A DNA stretch of 64,000 bases from Photorhabdus akhurstii (GCF_018448925.1 NZ_RCWE01000003.1:1-64000); one strand, 5' to 3'; shown: positions 50,035-63,172, counted from the stretch's first letter. Numbers and translations are program-made. Notes: generated by a model from the letters alone, not told the origin.

Positions 50035-51227
50035 TGTCTATTCCGGGATTCAGTAGATTAAAAGACTGGGTTGTTGGTGGCCGTGAAACTGATGCCGCCA
50101 ATATGGTGTTGTATGATCGCACACTGGTTTGGCTGACACTCGGATTGGGAATTATCGGCTTTGTTATGGTGACATCAGCATCGATGCCGGTTGGGCAGCG
50201 TCTTGCAGAAGATCCGTTTCTGTTTGCTAAGCGTGATGCGACTTATCTCTTGCTGGCTTTCGGGGTGTCATTGATCACACTGCGTATCCCGATGGATTTC
50301 TGGCAACGTTATAGCAATCTGATGTTGCTTATTTCCGTTATTTTATTGTTGGTTGTTCTGGTAGTGGGAAATTCAGTCAATGGAGCATCGCGTTGGATTG
50401 CGATTGGGCCTTTGAGAATTCAACCTGCTGAGTTATCGAAACTTTCTCTATTTTGCTATCTCGCCAGTTATTTGGTGCGCAAAGTAGAGGAAGTGCGGAA
50501 TAACTTTTGGGGGTTTTGTAAGCCAATGGGCGTGATGGTCGTGTTAGCGGTGTTACTTCTGGCTCAACCTGACTTGGGAACTGTGGTTGTACTGTTTGTA
50601 ACAACGTTGGCAATGCTATTTCTGGCCGGGGCGAAGTTATGGCAGTTTCTCGCGATTATTGGCTCAGGGGTATTCGCGGTGGTTCTGTTAATCATTGCTG
50701 AACCTTACCGTATACGCCGTGTAACTTCCTTTCTGGACCCTTGGGAAGATCCATACGGCAAAGGTTATCAATTAACGCAATCTTTGATGGCTTTTGGTCG
50801 TGGCGAATTTTTAGGGCAAGGACTAGGAAATTCAGTACAGAAATTGGAATACCTGCCGGAAGCGCATACGGACTTTATTTTCTCTGTTTTGGCAGAAGAA
50901 TTAGGTTACGTAGGTGTGGTTTTGGTGTTGTTAATGATATTCTTCGTCGCTTTTCGCGCAATGACGATAGGTCGTCGCGCATTGCAGATGGATCAGCGTT
51001 TTTCGGGTTTTCTAGCTTGTTCGGTGGGTATCTGGTTTAGTTTCCAGGCTCTGGTTAACGTTGGGGCCGCCGCAGGTATGTTACCGACTAAAGGCTTGAC
51101 TTTGCCTTTGATTAGTTACGGTGGTTCAAGTTTGCTGATTATGTCTACAGCTATCGTATTGCTATTAAGAATTGATTTTGAAACACGCTTGGCAAAAGCT
51201 CAGGCGTTTGTAAGGAGTCCCCGATGA
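50034..51227 (+). CDS. ftsW: Septal peptidoglycan polymerase FtsW
   Basis: FtsW is the SEDS-family glycosyltransferase that polymerises lipid II at the septum with FtsI. It has 397 residues (E. coli 414, longer at the N-terminus) and ten membrane helices. Visible are [18 protein letters not shown] near residue 116, [20 protein letters not shown] near 256 with the essential aspartate in EAHTDFIF just after, and the C-terminal [11 protein letters not shown]. It overlaps murG by 4 nt. Confidence 0.97.
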   Translation: MSIPGFSRLKDWVVGGRETDAANMVLYDRTLVWLTLGLGIIGFVMVTSASMPVGQRLAEDPFLFAKRDATYLLLAFGVSLITLRIPMDFWQRYSNLMLLISVILLLVVLVVGNSVNGASRWIAIGPLRIQPAELSKLSLFCYLASYLVRKVEEVRNNFWGFCKPMGVMVVLAVLLLAQPDLGTVVVLFVTTLAMLFLAGAKLWQFLAIIGSGVFAVVLLIIAEPYRIRRVTSFLDPWEDPYGKGYQLTQSLMAFGRGEFLGQGLGNSVQKLEYLPEAHTDFIFSVLAEELGYVGVVLVLLMIFFVAFRAMTIGRRALQMDQRFSGFLACSVGIWFSFQALVNVGAAAGMLPTKGLTLPLISYGGSSLLIMSTAIVLLLRIDFETRLAKAQAFVRSPR

Positions 51228-52291
51228 GTGACAAAACCCGGCGTTTGATGGTGATGGCAGGTGGAACCGGAGGACATGTCTTCCCAGGACTGGCTGTAGC
51301 TCATCATTTAAAAGACCAGGGTTGGGACGTTCTCTGGTTGGGAACCGCGGATCGGATGGAAGCCGATTTAGTGCCAAAACATGGCATTGACATTGAATTT
51401 ATTCAGATTTCTGGTCTGCGAGGTAAAGGGATCAGAGCATTGTTAGCTGCCCCGGTCCGAATTTTCAAAGCAATCCGTCAGGCAAAGGCGATTTTACGTC
51501 GCTATCAGCCAGATGTCGTGCTTGGCATGGGGGGATATGTTTCTGGTCCCGGCGGTATTGCTGCGTGGATGTGCGGTATTCCGGTTGTGTTGCATGAACA
51601 GAATGGTATTGCCGGGCTGACAAACCGGTGGTTGGCTAAAATTGCTACGACCGTTTTACAAGCATTTCCCGGTGCGTTTCCAAAAGCCCCCGTTGTGGGC
51701 AACCCTGTTCGCGAAGATGTGTTGGCACTGCCTGTACCTAAACAACGTTTGGCAGGGCGTGAGGGTCCGATTCGGGTTCTGGTTGTTGGGGGCAGTCAGG
51801 GGGCGAGAATTCTTAACCAGACAATGCCTGAAATTGCCGCCGGTATGGGTGATAAAATTACTCTTTGGCATCAGACAGGCAAAGGGGCTAAAGAAAGTGT
51901 TCAGCATGCCTATGACAATTCAGTTAAATGCGAACATAAGATTACTGAATTTATTGACGATATGGCACAAGCTTATGCCTGGGCTGATGTGGTGATTTGT
52001 CGCTCTGGCGCGTTGACGGTTAGTGAAGTGTCTGCTGCGGGATTACCTGGGATTTTTGTGCCATTTCAGCATAAAGATCGTCAGCAATACTGGAATGCGC
52101 TACCTCTAGAAAAGGTTGGCGCGGCAAAAATACTGGAGCAACCACAATTTACGGTTGATGCAGTAATCGAATTATTAACTCAGTGGCAACGGCCACAATT
52201 GTTGGAAATGGCGGAAAAAGCCCGTTCAGCAGCAATTGTTGATGCAACTGAGCGAGTATCGGCGGCATTAATCGATGCGGCAAAAAAATGA
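51224..52291 (+). CDS. murG: UDP-GlcNAc:lipid I transferase MurG
   Basis: MurG adds GlcNAc to lipid I, giving lipid II on the inner face of the membrane. The 355 residues (E. coli 355) show the glycine-rich N-terminal loop [15 protein letters not shown] near residue 12, [12 protein letters not shown] near 125, [11 protein letters not shown] near 188, and the donor-site region [21 protein letters not shown] near 261. Its start overlaps the ftsW stop (ATGA). Confidence 0.97.
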   Translation: MSDKTRRLMVMAGGTGGHVFPGLAVAHHLKDQGWDVLWLGTADRMEADLVPKHGIDIEFIQISGLRGKGIRALLAAPVRIFKAIRQAKAILRRYQPDVVLGMGGYVSGPGGIAAWMCGIPVVLHEQNGIAGLTNRWLAKIATTVLQAFPGAFPKAPVVGNPVREDVLALPVPKQRLAGREGPIRVLVVGGSQGARILNQTMPEIAAGMGDKITLWHQTGKGAKESVQHAYDNSVKCEHKITEFIDDMAQAYAWADVVICRSGALTVSEVSAAGLPGIFVPFQHKDRQQYWNALPLEKVGAAKILEQPQFTVDAVIELLTQWQRPQLLEMAEKARSAAIVDATERVSAALIDAAKK

Positions 52292-52346
52292 TTTAGACCG
52301 CCTTAAAAGGGGCGGTGAAGCAAACATACATAGTGAAGAAGAAAAC

Positions 52347-53822
52347 GTGAATACACAACAACTGGCGAAATTAAGAGCTTTCGTGCCTGAGATGAGAAAA
52401 GTCAGGCACATCCACTTTGTTGGCATTGGTGGTGCTGGCATGGGGGGGATCGCCGAAGTGTTGGCTAATGAAGGTTATCAGATTAGTGGATCTGATTTGG
52501 CGCCAAACCCGGTAACTCGGCAACTGACTAAGTTGGGCGCTCAGATTTATTTTAACCATCGCCCTGAAAATATACTGGACGCCAGTGTGGTTGTGGCTTC
52601 AAGCGCAATTCAGGCGGATAACCCGGAAATTGTTGCTGCTCGTGAGGCCCGAATTCCGGTTATTCGCAGAGCGGAGATGTTGGCGGAACTCATGCGCTAT
52701 CGTCATGGTATTGCTATTGCCGGGACTCACGGTAAAACAACCACAACGGCGATGATTTCTAGCATCTATGCACAGGCTGGCTTAGATCCCACTTTTGTGA
52801 ATGGTGGTTTGGTTAAAGCCGCGGGAACACATGCTCGTCTTGGCAGTAGCCGTTATTTAATTGCGGAAGCTGACGAAAGTGATGCCTCCTTCTTGCATTT
52901 GCAGCCGATGGTGGCGGTCATTACGAATATCGAAGCAGACCATATGGATACCTATCATGGTGACTTCGAAAACCTGAAACAGACGTTTATTAACTTCTTG
53001 CACAACTTACCGTTCTATGGGCGTGCAGTTATGTGCATTGATGATCCGGTTGTCAAAGAGTTAATTCCTCGTGTGGGGCGCTATATCACGACGTATGGTT
53101 TTAGTGAAGAAGCAGATGTCCGTATTACCCATTATGAGCAAAAAGGCGCTCAGGGATATTTTACTGTCAGTCGCCAAGATATGGCGGATCTGAAAGTCGT
53201 ATTGAATGCGCCTGGTCGTCATAATGCGCTGAATGCCGCGGCGGCAGTGGCTGTTGCGACTGAAGAAGGGATTTCTGGCAGTGATATTTTGGCTGCGTTG
53301 GCAGGTTTTCAGGGAACTGGGCGCCGTTTTGATTTTTTGGGCGATTTTTCTCTGGAACGTGTTAACGGCAAAGATGGCAGTGCAATGTTGGTTGATGATT
53401 ATGGTCATCATCCAACGGAAGTGGATGCAACCATTAAAGCCGCCCGTGCTGGCTGGCCGGATAAACGTATTGTGATGATATTTCAACCTCATCGTTATAC
53501 CCGAACCCGTGATTTATACGATGACTTTGCCAATGTATTGAATCAGGTAGATGTATTGCTGATGTTGGACGTTTACTCTGCGGGTGAAGCGGTTATTCCG
53601 GGGGCAGATAGTCGTTCGTTGTGCCGTACTATCCGTAGTCGCGGTAAGTTAGATCCGATTTTGGTATCTGATCCGGCAAAGGTGACCGCTGCATTGGCAC
53701 AGGTGCTGGATGGTAATGATTTAATTCTGGTTCAAGGGGCCGGCAATATAGGCAAAATAGCGCGTAATCTGGCTGAAACAAAATTACAGCCATCTTTGAA
53801 TGAGGAAAAACACAATGGCTGA
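52347..53822 (+). CDS. murC: UDP-MurNAc-L-alanine ligase MurC
   Basis: MurC attaches L-alanine to UDP-MurNAc, the first peptide-stem step. Start GTG 52347 is preferred: the protein then begins [17 protein letters not shown] and is 491 residues, exactly as in E. coli. The frame is open back to 52275 over the murG end but is not conserved there. Seen are [17 protein letters not shown] near residue 22, [12 protein letters not shown] near 122 and [12 protein letters not shown] near 345. The ribosome binding site GAAGAAG is weak. Confidence 0.96.
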   Translation: MNTQQLAKLRAFVPEMRKVRHIHFVGIGGAGMGGIAEVLANEGYQISGSDLAPNPVTRQLTKLGAQIYFNHRPENILDASVVVASSAIQADNPEIVAAREARIPVIRRAEMLAELMRYRHGIAIAGTHGKTTTTAMISSIYAQAGLDPTFVNGGLVKAAGTHARLGSSRYLIAEADESDASFLHLQPMVAVITNIEADHMDTYHGDFENLKQTFINFLHNLPFYGRAVMCIDDPVVKELIPRVGRYITTYGFSEEADVRITHYEQKGAQGYFTVSRQDMADLKVVLNAPGRHNALNAAAAVAVATEEGISGSDILAALAGFQGTGRRFDFLGDFSLERVNGKDGSAMLVDDYGHHPTEVDATIKAARAGWPDKRIVMIFQPHRYTRTRDLYDDFANVLNQVDVLLMLDVYSAGEAVIPGADSRSLCRTIRSRGKLDPILVSDPAKVTAALAQVLDGNDLILVQGAGNIGKIARNLAETKLQPSLNEEKHNG

Positions 53823-54735
53823 GAAAGTCGCGGTACTGTTGGGGGGAACTTCCGCTGAACGTGAAGTTTCGCTGTTATCGGGACACGCCGTGTTGGCTGG
53901 ATTGAGAGAAGCAGGTATTGATGCTCATCCAGTTGATACAAAAGATTTTCCTGTGACTCAACTTAAAGAGGCCGGATTTGAGAAAGTCTTTATCGCGCTT
54001 CATGGGCGCGGTGGGGAAGATGGTACTTTGCAAGGTGTATTAGAATTTTTGCAGTTACCCTATACCGGTAGTGGCGTGATGGCCTCTGCATTGTCAATGG
54101 ACAAATTGCGCACAAAACAGTTATGGCAAGGGATTGGATTGACTGTTTCGCCATATGTTTCAATGAATTCTCAGCAATTTGAACGATTGACGGATTTTCA
54201 ACTCCAAGAATATGTAGCAGATTTAGGTCTGCCATTAATTGTTAAGCCAAGTCTGGAAGGTTCCAGTGTTGGTATGACTAAGGTTAATGAGATTTCGGAG
54301 TTGCGTGGCGCATTAGAGGCAGCGTTTCGTTATGACGTTGATTTACTGATAGAAAAGTGGTTGTACGGCCCGGAATACACGGTAGCTATCCTTGGTGATG
54401 CAGCTTTACCTTCTATTCGTATTCAACCCGCTGCTGTTTTTTATGATTATGATGCAAAATATCTGTCTGAAGAAACACAGTATTTTTGTCCAAGCGGCTT
54501 AAGTGATGAAAAAGAGCAGCAATTGGTAGAAATGGCGCTTAAAGCTTATCAATCAGTAGGATGTAGTGGTTGGGGACGGGTAGATATCATGATGGATAGT
54601 GATGGTGGTTTCTATCTGCTGGAGGTGAATACATCGCCAGGGATGACCGGTCACAGCTTGGTGCCGATGGCTGCGCGTCAGGCTGGATTAAGTTTTTCAC
54701 AGTTGGTGGCAAAGATTTTGGAGTTGGCTGATTGA
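53815..54735 (+). CDS. ddlB: D-alanine-D-alanine ligase B
   Basis: DdlB makes the D-Ala-D-Ala dipeptide used by MurF. From ATG 53815 (GAGGAAAAA upstream) it is 306 residues, exactly the E. coli length, and overlaps murC by 8 nt. The ATP-grasp fold is visible as [16 protein letters not shown] near residue 10, [13 protein letters not shown] near 63, [11 protein letters not shown] near 144 and [16 protein letters not shown] near 268. Confidence 0.97.
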   Translation: MAEKVAVLLGGTSAEREVSLLSGHAVLAGLREAGIDAHPVDTKDFPVTQLKEAGFEKVFIALHGRGGEDGTLQGVLEFLQLPYTGSGVMASALSMDKLRTKQLWQGIGLTVSPYVSMNSQQFERLTDFQLQEYVADLGLPLIVKPSLEGSSVGMTKVNEISELRGALEAAFRYDVDLLIEKWLYGPEYTVAILGDAALPSIRIQPAAVFYDYDAKYLSEETQYFCPSGLSDEKEQQLVEMALKAYQSVGCSGWGRVDIMMDSDGGFYLLEVNTSPGMTGHSLVPMAARQAGLSFSQLVAKILELAD

Positions 54736-54736
54736 T

Positions 54737-55543
54737 ATGTCTCAAGCGGCCCTGAAAGTAAGGGGACGGGATAATGAAAATAGCAGTTCTCGTCCTAGTA
54801 ACGGCTCTTACCTGGCAGGGCTTATCTTCTTCCTGATGGTAATTGGGACCATTATTTGGGGAGGTTGGGCCGTCCTTAACTGGATGAAAGATGCGAACAG
54901 ATTGCCTATTTCAAAATTGGTGGTAACGGGTGAGCGTCACTACACTACCAACGATGATATCCGGCAGGCAATTTTGTCATTAGGGCAACCGGGAACTTTC
55001 ATGACGCAGGATGTGAATATCATTCAGCAACAAATTGAACGGATGCCGTGGATAAGGCAAGTCACTGTTCGTAAACAGTGGCCTGATGAACTGAGAATTC
55101 ATCTGGTAGAATATGTCCCTTATGTGCGCTGGAATGATACTCAGATGCTGGACGCCGAAGGTCAGGTATTCAGCATTCCGGCTGAATGGGAAGTTAAAGG
55201 GTATTTCCCGATGCTTTATGGCCCACAAGGCAATGAAAAAGAAGTACTTGATGGTTATCGAGCTATGGCTAAACTTCTCGCTGCCAATAAACTGAAATTA
55301 AAAGCGGCGGCAATGACGGCGCGTCGTTCCTGGCAATTGACGCTGGATAATGGTGTCCAGTTAAAGCTGGGAAGAATGGATACAACAGGCCGTATTAAAC
55401 GTTTTATCGAGCTTTATCCGCTGTTACAGCAGAACACAGAGAAAAGGGTAGATTACGTGGATTTGCGTTATGACAGTGGCGCAGCGGTAGGTTGGGCGCC
55501 TTTACCTATTGGTGATCCTAATGCTCCGGCCAAAGGGCAATAA
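54737..55543 (+). CDS. ftsQ: Cell division protein FtsQ
   Basis: FtsQ is the bitopic hub of the FtsQLB complex at the septum. The 268 residues (E. coli 276) have a cytoplasmic tail, one membrane segment at about 28-50 ([20 protein letters not shown]), the POTRA domain ([20 protein letters not shown]) and the beta domain with [20 protein letters not shown]. It lies 1 nt after ddlB and 41 nt before ftsA. Confidence 0.96.
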   Translation: MSQAALKVRGRDNENSSSRPSNGSYLAGLIFFLMVIGTIIWGGWAVLNWMKDANRLPISKLVVTGERHYTTNDDIRQAILSLGQPGTFMTQDVNIIQQQIERMPWIRQVTVRKQWPDELRIHLVEYVPYVRWNDTQMLDAEGQVFSIPAEWEVKGYFPMLYGPQGNEKEVLDGYRAMAKLLAANKLKLKAAAMTARRSWQLTLDNGVQLKLGRMDTTGRIKRFIELYPLLQQNTEKRVDYVDLRYDSGAAVGWAPLPIGDPNAPAKGQ

Positions 55544-55584
55544 ACAATTACTGGCAATAATTATATGAGGCAGGCAGAACAACG

Positions 55585-56841
55585 ATGATCAAATCGACGG
55601 ACAGAAAATTAGTAGTTGGCCTAGAAATTGGCACAGCAAAGGTATCTGCCCTTGTTGGTGAAATTCTGCCCGATGGTATGGTTAATATTATCGGGGTGGG
55701 AAGCTGTCCATCCCGCGGTATGGATAAAGGCGGTGTAAACGACCTGGAGTCGGTTGTTAAATGTGTACAGCGGGCTATCGATCAGGCTGAATTGATGGCA
55801 GATTGTCAAATTTCCTCTGTTTATCTGGCGTTATCTGGAAAACATATTAGTTGTCAGAATGAAATCGGGATGGTTCCTATTTCCGAAGAGGAGGTTACTC
55901 AGGAAGATGTAGACAATGTTGTTCATACTGCCAAATCAGTTCGTGTGCGTGATGAATACCGAATACTGCATGTTATTCCGCAAGAATATGCCATCGATTA
56001 TCAGGAAGGCATTAAAAATCCGGTGGGACTTTCCGGTGTGCGTATGCAGGCGAAAGTTCACTTGATTACCTGTCATAATGATATGGCGAAAAATATTGCA
56101 AAAGCCGTTGAGCGCTGTGGTTTGAAAGTCGACCAGCTTATTTTTTCCGGGTTGGCCGCCAGCTATGCTGTTTTGACCGAAGACGAGCGTGAATTGGGCG
56201 TTTGCGTGGTAGATATCGGCGGCGGGACGATGGATATTGCGGTGTATACCGGCGGAGCGCTGCGTCATACCAAAGTTATCCCTTATGCCGGCAACGTTGT
56301 CACCAGTGATATTGCTTATGCCTTTGGTACGCCGCCAAGCGATGCAGAAACGATAAAAGTACGCCACGGTTGCGCACTAGGTTCGTTAGTCAGCAAAGAT
56401 GAAAGTGTGGAAGTGCCAAGTGTCGGGGGACGTCCACCACGTAGCTTACAGCGTCAGACGTTGGCTGAGGTGATTGAGCCGCGTTACATCGAATTACTGA
56501 ATTTAGTGAATGATGAAATCTTGCGATTGCAGGAACAGTTACGCCAGCAGGGGGTTAAACACCATCTGGCTGCGGGTATTGTCTTGACTGGTGGTGGCGC
56601 TCAGATTGATGGCTTGGCTGAATGTGCCCAGCGTGTGTTCCACGCTCAGGTGCGTATTGGTCAACCTCTTAATATTACTGGTCTGACGGACTATGCGCAG
56701 CAACCCTATTATTCAACAGCAGTGGGGTTGCTGCATTACGGGAAAGCCTCTCATCTTAATGGTGATGCGGATATTGAAAAACATGCTTCAGTGAGTCGCT
56801 GGTTTAAGAGAGTCAGTAGCTGGCTGAAAAAAGAGTTTTAA
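55585..56841 (+). CDS. ftsA: Cell division protein FtsA
   Basis: FtsA is the actin-like protein that tethers FtsZ to the membrane. The 418 residues (E. coli 420) contain the ATPase motifs VGLEIGTAKVSALVGE near residue 11, VVDIGGGTMDIAVYTGGA near 209 and VLTGGGAQIDGLAE near 334. The C-terminal amphipathic membrane-targeting helix reads SRWFKRVSSWLKKEF. It is 63 nt upstream of ftsZ. Confidence 0.97.
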   Translation: MIKSTDRKLVVGLEIGTAKVSALVGEILPDGMVNIIGVGSCPSRGMDKGGVNDLESVVKCVQRAIDQAELMADCQISSVYLALSGKHISCQNEIGMVPISEEEVTQEDVDNVVHTAKSVRVRDEYRILHVIPQEYAIDYQEGIKNPVGLSGVRMQAKVHLITCHNDMAKNIAKAVERCGLKVDQLIFSGLAASYAVLTEDERELGVCVVDIGGGTMDIAVYTGGALRHTKVIPYAGNVVTSDIAYAFGTPPSDAETIKVRHGCALGSLVSKDESVEVPSVGGRPPRSLQRQTLAEVIEPRYIELLNLVNDEILRLQEQLRQQGVKHHLAAGIVLTGGGAQIDGLAECAQRVFHAQVRIGQPLNITGLTDYAQQPYYSTAVGLLHYGKASHLNGDADIEKHASVSRWFKRVSSWLKKEF

Positions 56842-56904
56842 TTTTATACAGAGGCTGCGTTTTCTTTAGCCTCGATATAAAGGCACAAAGCGGAGAGAAA
56901 CTAT

Positions 56905-58065
56905 ATGTTTGAACCAATAGAATTAACCAATGACGCGGTGATTAAGGTCATCGGCGTCGGCGGTGGCGGCGGTAACGCTGTTGAGCACATGGTGCGTGAA
57001 CGCATCGAAGGTGTTGAATTCTTTGCAGTAAATACGGATGCTCAGGCATTGCGTAAAACGGCTGTCGGCCAGACTATCCAGATTGGTAATGGTATTACTA
57101 AAGGTTTGGGAGCTGGGGCAAATCCGGAAGTTGGTCGTACTGCTGCTCAAGAAGATCGGGAGGCATTGCGCACCGCGCTTGATGGTGCGGATATGGTATT
57201 TATCGCTGCTGGTATGGGGGGAGGTACCGGTACTGGCGCAGCGCCTGTGGTAGCTGAAATTGCAAAAGAGCTTGGAATTCTGACTGTTGCTGTGGTGACT
57301 AAGCCTTTCAATTTCGAAGGTAAGAAACGCATGGCGTTTGCCGAACAAGGGATCACTGAATTGTCCAAGCATGTAGATTCATTGATTACTATCCCTAACG
57401 ACAAACTGCTGAAAGTACTTGGTCGTGGCATTTCACTACTGGATGCTTTCGGCGCAGCTAATGACGTTTTGAAAGGCGCGGTTCAGGGCATCGCTGAATT
57501 GATCACGCGTCCAGGTCTGATGAATGTTGACTTTGCTGACGTGCGTACCGTGATGTCCGAAATGGGCTACGCCATGATGGGTTCCGGTATTGCACAGGGT
57601 GAAGATCGCGCAGAAGAGGCCGCTGAGATGGCGATTTCCAGTCCACTGCTGGAAGATATCGACTTGTCGGGTGCTCGTGGTGTTCTGGTTAACATTACTG
57701 CTGGCTTTGATCTGCGTTTGGATGAATTCGAAACAGTGGGTAACACGATCCGCGCATTTGCATCTGATAATGCAACCGTCGTGATCGGTACCTCTCTGGA
57801 CCCAGACATGAACGATGAGTTGCGTGTGACTGTGGTTGCCACCGGTATTGGTATGGATAAACGTCCTGAAATTACGTTGGTTACCAATAAGTCTTCTCAG
57901 TCAAGTGTAATGGAACACCGTCATCAGCACATGTCTGGCGGTATGTCTTCATTGTCGGAAGAAAATAAACCAGCGGCAAAAGTGGTGAATGACCAGAGCG
58001 TACAAACTAGCAAGGAGCCCGATTATTTGGATATTCCTGCATTTTTACGTAAACAGGCCGATTAA
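56905..58065 (+). CDS. ftsZ: Cell division GTPase FtsZ
   Basis: FtsZ is the tubulin homologue that forms the Z ring. The 386 residues (E. coli 383) show [15 protein letters not shown] near residue 16, the GTP signature [10 protein letters not shown] near 104 and NTDAQAL near 43. After a variable linker, the conserved C-terminal tail [14 protein letters not shown] binds FtsA and ZipA. GGAGAG precedes the ATG by about 9 nt. A hairpin and the lpxC start follow. Confidence 0.98.
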   Translation: MFEPIELTNDAVIKVIGVGGGGGNAVEHMVRERIEGVEFFAVNTDAQALRKTAVGQTIQIGNGITKGLGAGANPEVGRTAAQEDREALRTALDGADMVFIAAGMGGGTGTGAAPVVAEIAKELGILTVAVVTKPFNFEGKKRMAFAEQGITELSKHVDSLITIPNDKLLKVLGRGISLLDAFGAANDVLKGAVQGIAELITRPGLMNVDFADVRTVMSEMGYAMMGSGIAQGEDRAEEAAEMAISSPLLEDIDLSGARGVLVNITAGFDLRLDEFETVGNTIRAFASDNATVVIGTSLDPDMNDELRVTVVATGIGMDKRPEITLVTNKSSQSSVMEHRHQHMSGGMSSLSEENKPAAKVVNDQSVQTSKEPDYLDIPAFLRKQAD

Positions 58066-58076
58066 TAGCTAAAAAA

Positions 58077-58103
58077 TTGGATTCTCCGCTTTTTGTGCTA
58101 AAC
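58077..58103 (+). promoter_or_regulatory. Candidate lpxC promoter
   Basis: TTGGAT (58077-58082) and TAAACT (58098-58103, preceded by GTGC) are about 15-16 bp apart, between ftsZ and lpxC. lpxC has its own promoter in E. coli. The match is moderate. Confidence 0.4.
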
Positions 58104-58109
58104 TCCCCC

Positions 58110-59081
<972 letters not shown>

Positions 59082-59176
59082 CTCTCTAGTGTGCTGAGAA
59101 TAATTCAATGATATATCAGTGAGTTATGTTATCAGTGATTTTGTTCTCGCTGATGTTTTTTACTCAGCGCTAGCGC

Positions 59177-59695
59177 TTATTTTTTAGCTGTGCTGGCACT
59201 CTCTCCGGCTAGTGCAGCTAATCGCTCTAATTTTTCCTTCAATTTTTTTGGACTACGGTTCGCTAGTACTATTAATTCTTTCGCACTCTCTTGACTTAAC
59301 TGACGTATCGGTAACGTTTTGTGATCATCGCTCATCGTTTTTGCGAAGCTCTGCGCACTATTGCCATGCTTAATCATAAGTGATGGGTTAATCCTGATGT
59401 CGATAGATGACAATGATGGTAGAATTTCGCTTCTTAGTGTAGAGAGCAGTGTTGGCAGCTCGTAACGTAATCTGGTCATCCAACTGGCGTTTCCTGCTTC
59501 CAGTACCAGAATTTGTTTGCGATAATTAGCGACCCGGCACCACGGATGTAATTGTGCGGGAAGCAAGCTGATAACGGCACGGTTAAGTTTTAACAAAGCG
59601 ACGGCACGTTGCTGGATAACATGAAGCGGGCTTTTCTCAACGGCAGCGACGTCTTCAAAAAGAACATCTAATGATTGTGGGCGGCTATCGCGCAT
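59177..59695 (-). CDS. DUF721/DciA-like protein
   Basis: A 172-residue protein of the DUF721 (DciA) group, whose better-studied members load the replicative helicase. Members related to this one lie beside secM/secA in enterobacteria that use DnaC instead, with unclear role. The start ATG 59695 gives MRDSRPQSLDVLFED, the family opening; the longer frame (to 59806) would overlap secM. The core reads LPAQLHPWCRVANYRKQ and VLEAGNASWMTRLRYELPTL. It is divergent from secM with only 32 bp between starts. The lysine-rich C-terminus may bind nucleic acid. Confidence 0.75.
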   Translation of the reverse strand: MRDSRPQSLDVLFEDVAAVEKSPLHVIQQRAVALLKLNRAVISLLPAQLHPWCRVANYRKQILVLEAGNASWMTRLRYELPTLLSTLRSEILPSLSSIDIRINPSLMIKHGNSAQSFAKTMSDDHKTLPIRQLSQESAKELIVLANRSPKKLKEKLERLAALAGESASTAKK

Positions 59696-59727
59696 AATAA
59701 CAGTAGCTCCGGTATGATGAAGGATTA

Positions 59728-60252
59728 ATGGGTATTCTAAATCTTTGGCGACAATTTGGCAGACGTTATTTCTGGTCACATTTGTTATTAGGGGTGGTTG
59801 CGGCAAGTATTGGCGTTCCTACCATTTTAGCGGGTGCTGCCGATAATATTTCACAAGCTAATACCTCCCCTAGCCAGAGTTGGCAAAATCAGGCTTTATC
59901 AGCTTTTGATAACCTATTCTCATTGCAGAATGTTCAACATCAGCCTGCCAATGGCGTTAATTACTGGCAACAACATGCGGTACGCAATGTGATCAGGCAG
60001 CTTTCTTTTGTTTTTTCTGTTTCTCAACCTATGAACGATGAAACAACAAAACAAAGTATCCGGTTAAGTTCTGCCAGTATTCAGCAGCTTGTACTAGAAA
60101 CTCTGAATGCACTATTAACTCAGAAACCTAAGCCACCTGAACCAGATCCAGATATACCATTCCTGAATATTGCATCACAATCTTCTTATACTCCGACGTT
60201 TTGGATTGCTAAAGCCCAAGGTATCCGTGCAGGTCCTACTGCTTATCTCTGA
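59728..60252 (+). CDS. secM: Secretion monitor SecM
   Basis: SecM is a translation-arrest peptide. When export is slow its ribosome stalls near the end and exposes the secA start. The 174-residue sequence has a long signal sequence (RRYFWSHLLLGVVAASIGV) and the C-terminal arrest motif WIAKAQGIRAGP (Trp159, Gly165 to Pro170) four residues before the end. The first arrest residue, Phe150 in E. coli, is Tyr154 here. The start at 59728 has AAGGA upstream. The gene is 85 bp before secA, in the arrangement needed for arrest control. Confidence 0.92.
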   Translation: MGILNLWRQFGRRYFWSHLLLGVVAASIGVPTILAGAADNISQANTSPSQSWQNQALSAFDNLFSLQNVQHQPANGVNYWQQHAVRNVIRQLSFVFSVSQPMNDETTKQSIRLSSASIQQLVLETLNALLTQKPKPPEPDPDIPFLNIASQSSYTPTFWIAKAQGIRAGPTAYL

Positions 60253-60337
60253 ATCTTCGTTTTTTTACAAATTCCGAAATAATAAATAACTATTTGTTGG
60301 CTGCGAGATAACGGCCTTATCTGAGATGTAATTAACT

Positions 60338-63049
60338 ATGCTGATTAAATTATTAACAAAGGTTTTTGGTAGTCGTAATGACCGTACACTGCGTCGTATG
60401 CGTAAAGTTGTTGATGTTATCAACCGCATGGAGCCAGAGTTTGAAAAGTTGTCTGATGACGAATTGAAGGGTAAAACCGCCGAATTTCGTACCCGTTTAG
60501 AAAAGGGGGAATCGCTGGAAAATTTGTTGCCTGAAGCATTTGCAACAGTACGTGAAGCGAGTAAGCGCGTGTTTGCCATGCGTCATTTCGACGTTCAGTT
60601 ATTGGGGGGAATGGTTCTGAATGAACGTTGTATTGCTGAGATGCGTACTGGTGAAGGTAAAACACTGACCGCGACTTTGCCTGCTTATTTGAATGCATTA
60701 ACAGGGCGTGGTGTTCACGTAGTCACAGTGAATGATTATCTGGCACAGCGCGACGCTGAAAATAACCGCCCACTGTTTGAATTTTTGGGATTGAGCGTTG
60801 GTATTAACCTGCCAGGTATGCCGGCACCTGTTAAACGCCAGGCATATGCGGCGGATATTACCTATGGTACTAACAACGAATATGGCTTTGATTATCTTCG
60901 TGACAACATGGCGTTTAGTCCGGAAGAGCGTGTGCAGCGCAAACTACATTATGCGCTAGTGGATGAAGTTGACTCCATTCTGATTGACGAAGCGCGGACG
61001 CCATTGATTATCTCTGGCCCCGCGGAAGATAGCTCTGAACTTTATATCAAAGTCAATAAGTTGATCCCTAAATTGATTCGTCAGGAAAAAGATGATTCAG
61101 AGACTTTCCAGGGAGAAGGTCACTTTTCTGTCGACGAAAAGTCCCGTCAGGTTAACTTGACGGAACGCGGTTTGGTTTTGATTGAACAATTATTGGCGGA
61201 AGCTAAATTGATGGAAGAAGGTGAATCCCTATATTCACCAACCAATATTATGCTAATGCACCATGTTACGGCTGCGTTACGTGCCCATGCGTTGTTTACC
61301 CGCGATGTTGACTATATCGTGAAAGAGGGTGAAGTCATTATTGTTGATGAACATACTGGCCGTACCATGCAGGGGCGTCGTTGGTCTGATGGATTGCATC
61401 AGGCTGTTGAAGCTAAAGAAGGTGTAGAAATTCAGAATGAGAACCAAACCCTGGCTTCTATCACTTTCCAAAACTACTTCCGGTTGTATGAAAAACTGGC
61501 GGGTATGACCGGTACAGCCGATACAGAAGCATTTGAATTTAGCTCTATTTATAAGCTCGATACCATTGTGGTGCCAACAAACCGCCCAATGATCCGTGAT
61601 GATTTGCCGGATCTGGTTTATATGACCGAAGCTGAAAAAATTGAAGCTATCATTGAAGATATCCGCGAACGTACCGGTAAAGGGCAGCCTGTATTAGTGG
61701 GGACTATTTCTATTGAAAAGTCTGAACTGGTTTCTCATGAACTGACTAAAGCGGGTATCAAGCACAACGTACTTAACGCCAAGTTTCATGCAATGGAAGC
61801 GGATATTATTGCTCAGGCTGGTCAAGTGGGCGCGGTAACTATTGCGACTAACATGGCTGGTCGTGGTACAGATATTATGCTAGGCGGTAGTTGGCAGGCA
61901 GAAATTGCTAAACTGACAGAACCAACAGAAGCTCAGATTGAAGAGATTAAAGCTGCATGGCAGGAACGCCATGATATGGTTCTGGCCGCAGGCGGTTTGC
62001 ATATTATCGGTACGGAACGTCATGAATCTCGTCGTATTGATAATCAGTTACGTGGGCGTTCCGGTCGTCAAGGGGATGCGGGATCGTCCCGTTTCTATTT
62101 ATCAATGGAAGACTCACTGATGCGTATTTTCGCCTCTGATCGTGTCACCGGCATGATGCGTAAATTGGGTATGAAACCCGGTGAGGCAATTGAACATCCG
62201 TGGGTAACCAAAGCCATTGCCAATGCTCAACGTAAAGTGGAGAGCCGTAACTTCGATATACGTAAGCAATTGTTAGAGTACGATGATGTTGCTAACGATC
62301 AGCGTCGTGCTATTTATGCTCAACGTAACGATTTGCTGGATGTGAGTGATGTTAGTGAAACCATTAGCAGCATTCGTGAAGATGTATTTAAAGCAACCAT
62401 TGATGCTTATATTCCCCCTCAATCTCTGGAAGAGATGTGGGATGTGGAAGGTTTGCAGCAACGTTTAATGACTGATTTCGATTTAGAGCTGCCGATCAAA
62501 GAGTGGTTGGATAAAGAGCCTGAACTACATGAAGAGACGTTGCGTGAGCGTATCCTTGAACAGGCTGTTGAAGTCTATAAACGTAAAGAAGAGATTGTTG
62601 GCATTGAAATGATGCGTAACTTCGAAAAAGGTATCATGTTGCAGACTCTGGATATGTTGTGGAAAGAGCATCTGGCAGCAATGGATTACCTACGTCAGGG
62701 TATCCATTTACGTGGTTATGCTCAGAAAGATCCAAAACAGGAATATAAACGTGAATCTTTCGCTATGTTTGCAAACATGCTGGAATCGCTGAAATATGAA
62801 GTGATTAGTACGTTGAGCAAAGTTCAAGTGAGATTGCCGGAAGAAGTAGAGGCATTGGAGCAACAGCGCCGGGCAGAAGCTGAACGTTTGGCAAGGCAAC
62901 AGCAATTAAGCCATGAAGTTGAAAAAGGCGCATTGATGTCTACAACAGAAGCACAGATTGCCAGCGGCGCTCGTAAAGTAGGCCGTAATGATCCTTGTCC
63001 TTGTGGATCGGGTAAAAAATATAAACATTGCCACGGGCGCTTGCAGTAA
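60338..63049 (+). CDS. secA: Protein translocase ATPase SecA
   Basis: SecA drives preproteins through SecYEG using ATP. The 903 residues (E. coli 901) have Walker [14 protein letters not shown] near residue 102, [15 protein letters not shown] near 209, the second ATPase domain with [14 protein letters not shown] near 505 and [10 protein letters not shown] near 572, the scaffold and helical domains, and the C-terminal zinc/SecB-binding tail [14 protein letters not shown]. Translation is probably set by secM upstream. A terminator follows. Confidence 0.98.
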   Translation: MLIKLLTKVFGSRNDRTLRRMRKVVDVINRMEPEFEKLSDDELKGKTAEFRTRLEKGESLENLLPEAFATVREASKRVFAMRHFDVQLLGGMVLNERCIAEMRTGEGKTLTATLPAYLNALTGRGVHVVTVNDYLAQRDAENNRPLFEFLGLSVGINLPGMPAPVKRQAYAADITYGTNNEYGFDYLRDNMAFSPEERVQRKLHYALVDEVDSILIDEARTPLIISGPAEDSSELYIKVNKLIPKLIRQEKDDSETFQGEGHFSVDEKSRQVNLTERGLVLIEQLLAEAKLMEEGESLYSPTNIMLMHHVTAALRAHALFTRDVDYIVKEGEVIIVDEHTGRTMQGRRWSDGLHQAVEAKEGVEIQNENQTLASITFQNYFRLYEKLAGMTGTADTEAFEFSSIYKLDTIVVPTNRPMIRDDLPDLVYMTEAEKIEAIIEDIRERTGKGQPVLVGTISIEKSELVSHELTKAGIKHNVLNAKFHAMEADIIAQAGQVGAVTIATNMAGRGTDIMLGGSWQAEIAKLTEPTEAQIEEIKAAWQERHDMVLAAGGLHIIGTERHESRRIDNQLRGRSGRQGDAGSSRFYLSMEDSLMRIFASDRVTGMMRKLGMKPGEAIEHPWVTKAIANAQRKVESRNFDIRKQLLEYDDVANDQRRAIYAQRNDLLDVSDVSETISSIREDVFKATIDAYIPPQSLEEMWDVEGLQQRLMTDFDLELPIKEWLDKEPELHEETLRERILEQAVEVYKRKEEIVGIEMMRNFEKGIMLQTLDMLWKEHLAAMDYLRQGIHLRGYAQKDPKQEYKRESFAMFANMLESLKYEVISTLSKVQVRLPEEVEALEQQRRAEAERLARQQQLSHEVEKGALMSTTEAQIASGARKVGRNDPCPCGSGKKYKHCHGRLQ

Positions 63050-63054
63050 TGATG

Positions 63055-63077
63055 AAAAGGCGGGAAACCGCCTTTTT
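63055..63077 (+). terminator. secA terminator
   Basis: AAAGGCGG (63056-63063) pairs with CCGCCTTT (63068-63075) around a GAAA tetraloop, with more Ts after. Confidence 0.88.
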
Positions 63078-63172
63078 GCTGTTAGGTTTAAGCGAATAAC
63101 GTTGGATGTAGCATTTGGTTATTGGTCGTTGATCAATTAAAACGAATATATAGATGAAGAAGTAAGAGTAAT

